A stretch of DNA of 7,912 bases, from contig JALWON010000062.1 in NCBI GenBank assembly GCA_027083475.1, positions 1 through 7,912 on the forward strand, given 5' to 3'. A program made the translations under genes and the position numbers. Within the stretch, counting starts at the first letter, position 1, and every line of letters begins with the position of its first letter. This document shows positions 6,468-7,912 of the stretch, piece by piece. The stretch comes from Sulfurimonas sp. GTDB lineage: Bacteria > Campylobacterota > Campylobacteria > Campylobacterales > Sulfurimonadaceae. The notes under the pieces are model-generated. The model made no database searches. It was not told the origin of the DNA and saw nothing but the letters and a program-made list of their open reading frames with translations.

Positions 6468-7912
6468 TTACTTGCTTTTGTTTTTATCTAAAGAAGCATC
6501 ATCTATACTGCTGTAGCCAAGTTCCGATAAGGAGATGGATTTTTTATTTCTATCAATAATATGTGGTTCAATAATAATGACAAGTTCTTGTACTATTTTT
6601 TGTGTATTTTCATATCGAAATGCATAGCCTAAGAGAGGAATATCTCCTAAAATTGGTACATGATTGGAGTTTGTCGTATTTTTTGTGTTGATAAGTCCTC
6701 CAAGAATTACACGTTTGCCATCTTTTACTGTGACCACAGAAGAGAGTTGGCGACGGTCTAAATCTGGCGGCATAACCCTTTTTGAATTATCTACTGAAGA
6801 GATATTTGTTGTTGTCTCAGAGAGGGAAGGGTTTATTTTTAAAGTAATGGACTTATCATCGGAAATTTCAGGGGTAATTGTCAGTAAAACTCCTGCAAAT
6901 ACAGATTGTACATCTTCATTTTGTGTTGTTGTTCCGGTGTTTCCACCTGCGAGTGTTGAACTACTTGTGATTTTATAAAAGTACTCTGTCCCTGCTGTAA
7001 TAAGTGCAGGCTGATTGTTGAGTGTCAATACTTTTGGGTTTGAAATAGAGTGGACATCTCCTTGTGTTTTGAGAAATTTAATAACTTCTGTTAAAGATAT
7101 TCCATTGGTGCCTTGTGATGTTATGGTAGCGAGGCTCCCTAAACTATTTTTATTTTTTGTTACAGCGGCAATTGTAGCAGTAGGAAGATTAATATTGACA
7201 TTTTGGAGTTTATAGAGTTGACTCCAATCAACACCTGTTGTTTTTCCTTTATTCATTGTGACTGTAAGCAGTTGTACATCAATAAGGACTTGTAGTTTGA
7301 CTTTTTCTTGGAGTTTCTTTAAGTAGCTTTCAAAGCGTTTCATCTGCTTGGATGTTGCAGTAACGGTCACAATTCCCGCATTTTTGTTAATGATTGGTGC
7401 TTCTGCTTTATAGACATCTTGTGGACGATTTAAGACATTTTGAAACTCTTTATCTAGATTTGTCCAAAAATCTACCTTATCACTACTTTGTATTTTGATG
7501 CCTGCCTCAGAGCTACTCCCTGAACCACCTGCATTTGATCCTGATCCTGTTGTATCTGTCGTTGTTGTTGCGCTATTGGATTGTTGGGTACTTGAGAGAG
7601 TCACATTCGTATTGCCTGTACTTTCACGTTGGGAGAGGATATAGTCAATCTGAAACATTCGCGTTGTGAGATAAGAGATTTTTAAAATGTTATTCTTGAG
7701 TGTGTAGGATAAATTATTTTCTGTGAGAATGATGTTGAGGACTTCATCAATAGTAAAGTTTTTGAGGTTTATTTTACTCAACTTTGTATTTAAAAATTTT
7801 TCTGCTTGAGGATCAGTGATGATGATACTAAAAGCACATTCATCACTGAGTTGTTCGACAAAGTCTATGATCTTTGTATCTTTTTTAGAACTAATACTAA
7901 AGAGTTCATAAG
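6468..7912 (-). CDS. mshL: Secretin, MshL/CtsD-like, N-terminus outside the window
   Basis: The frame is open from the right edge to TAA at 6470-6468, giving the last 480 residues of an outer-membrane secretin. The signal peptide and true start lie beyond 7912; a TTG at 7781 is internal, because the 43 upstream codons continue the same domain. Residues 1-80 form an STN/secretin N-domain (SDECAFSIIITDP, then NLKNFTIDEVLNIIL), followed by RMFQIDYI (84-91), typical of MshL-type secretins. A Ser/Thr/Gly linker follows (about 104-137), then a second small N-domain with IVTVTATSKQMKRFESYL (180-197). The secretin channel domain (about 203-453) has ISNPKVLTLNNQPALITAG (289-307) and the signature VPILGDIPLLGYAF (418-431). 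About 28 polar residues follow the last strand, a possible S-domain-like tail. This protein would form the outer-membrane ring for the pilus or DNA entry. It is the first gene visible in the operon; more genes probably lie upstream. Confidence 0.94.
   Translation of the reverse strand, partial: YELFSISSKKDTKIIDFVEQLSDECAFSIIITDPQAEKFLNTKLSKINLKNFTIDEVLNIILTENNLSYTLKNNILKISYLTTRMFQIDYILSQRESTGNTNVTLSSTQQSNSATTTTDTTGSGSNAGGSGSSSEAGIKIQSSDKVDFWTNLDKEFQNVLNRPQDVYKAEAPIINKNAGIVTVTATSKQMKRFESYLKKLQEKVKLQVLIDVQLLTVTMNKGKTTGVDWSQLYKLQNVNINLPTATIAAVTKNKNSLGSLATITSQGTNGISLTEVIKFLKTQGDVHSISNPKVLTLNNQPALITAGTEYFYKITSSSTLAGGNTGTTTQNEDVQSVFAGVLLTITPEISDDKSITLKINPSLSETTTNISSVDNSKRVMPPDLDRRQLSSVVTVKDGKRVILGGLINTKNTTNSNHVPILGDIPLLGYAFRYENTQKIVQELVIIIEPHIIDRNKKSISLSELGYSSIDDASLDKNKSK

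Noticed and set aside
7779..7781. TTG as the start codon of the secretin
   Set aside because: The frame continues open for 43 codons to the window edge and encodes the first part of the N-domain, so this TTG is an internal Leu codon.

Overview
The window looks like chromosome of a Campylobacterota (Epsilonproteobacteria) bacterium, probably a free-living Sulfurimonas/Sulfurovum-like lineage. It is AT-rich with very little intergenic space. The YebC protein starts with the MGRAFEYR...KRW form that I associate with Helicobacter and Campylobacter, not the MAGHSKW form common elsewhere. The main gene cluster also has the order of the Campylobacter Cts / Vibrio Msh systems. The genus is an inference.

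Layout. Positions 1-101 hold the start of a leftward gene that runs off the left edge. A short divergent promoter region (102-159) separates it from a rightward pair, yebC (160-870) and a yigZ/IMPACT-family gene (876-1427), which are 5 bases apart. The rest of the window (1416-7912) is one leftward operon. In transcription order it is: a secretin cut by the right edge (MshL/CtsD-like), an AAA+ ATPase (MshM/CtsP-like), a membrane-anchored TPR protein with a Lys/Pro/Gln-rich linker (in the MshN/CtsX position), a small exported protein of unknown function, a GspE/PilB-family assembly ATPase and a GspF-family platform protein. Four of the five junctions overlap or nearly touch, so these genes are almost certainly co-transcribed and partly translationally coupled. 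The last gene overlaps the end of yigZ tail to tail by 12 bases, leaving no room for a conventional terminator between the two units.

How the genes fit together. GspE powers and GspF anchors a type IV pilus / type II secretion-like pseudopilus. The secretin is the outer-membrane gate. The AAA+ ATPase and the TPR membrane protein are the accessory pair seen in MSHA pilus loci and in the Campylobacter jejuni Cts natural-transformation locus. The best functional guess is DNA uptake or a MSHA-like pilus. No pilin, prepilin peptidase or ComEA/ComEC-type gene is in view, so this cannot be settled from the window. No tRNA, rRNA, CRISPR array, insertion sequence or prophage feature was seen. There is no gene-free stretch longer than about 60 bases.
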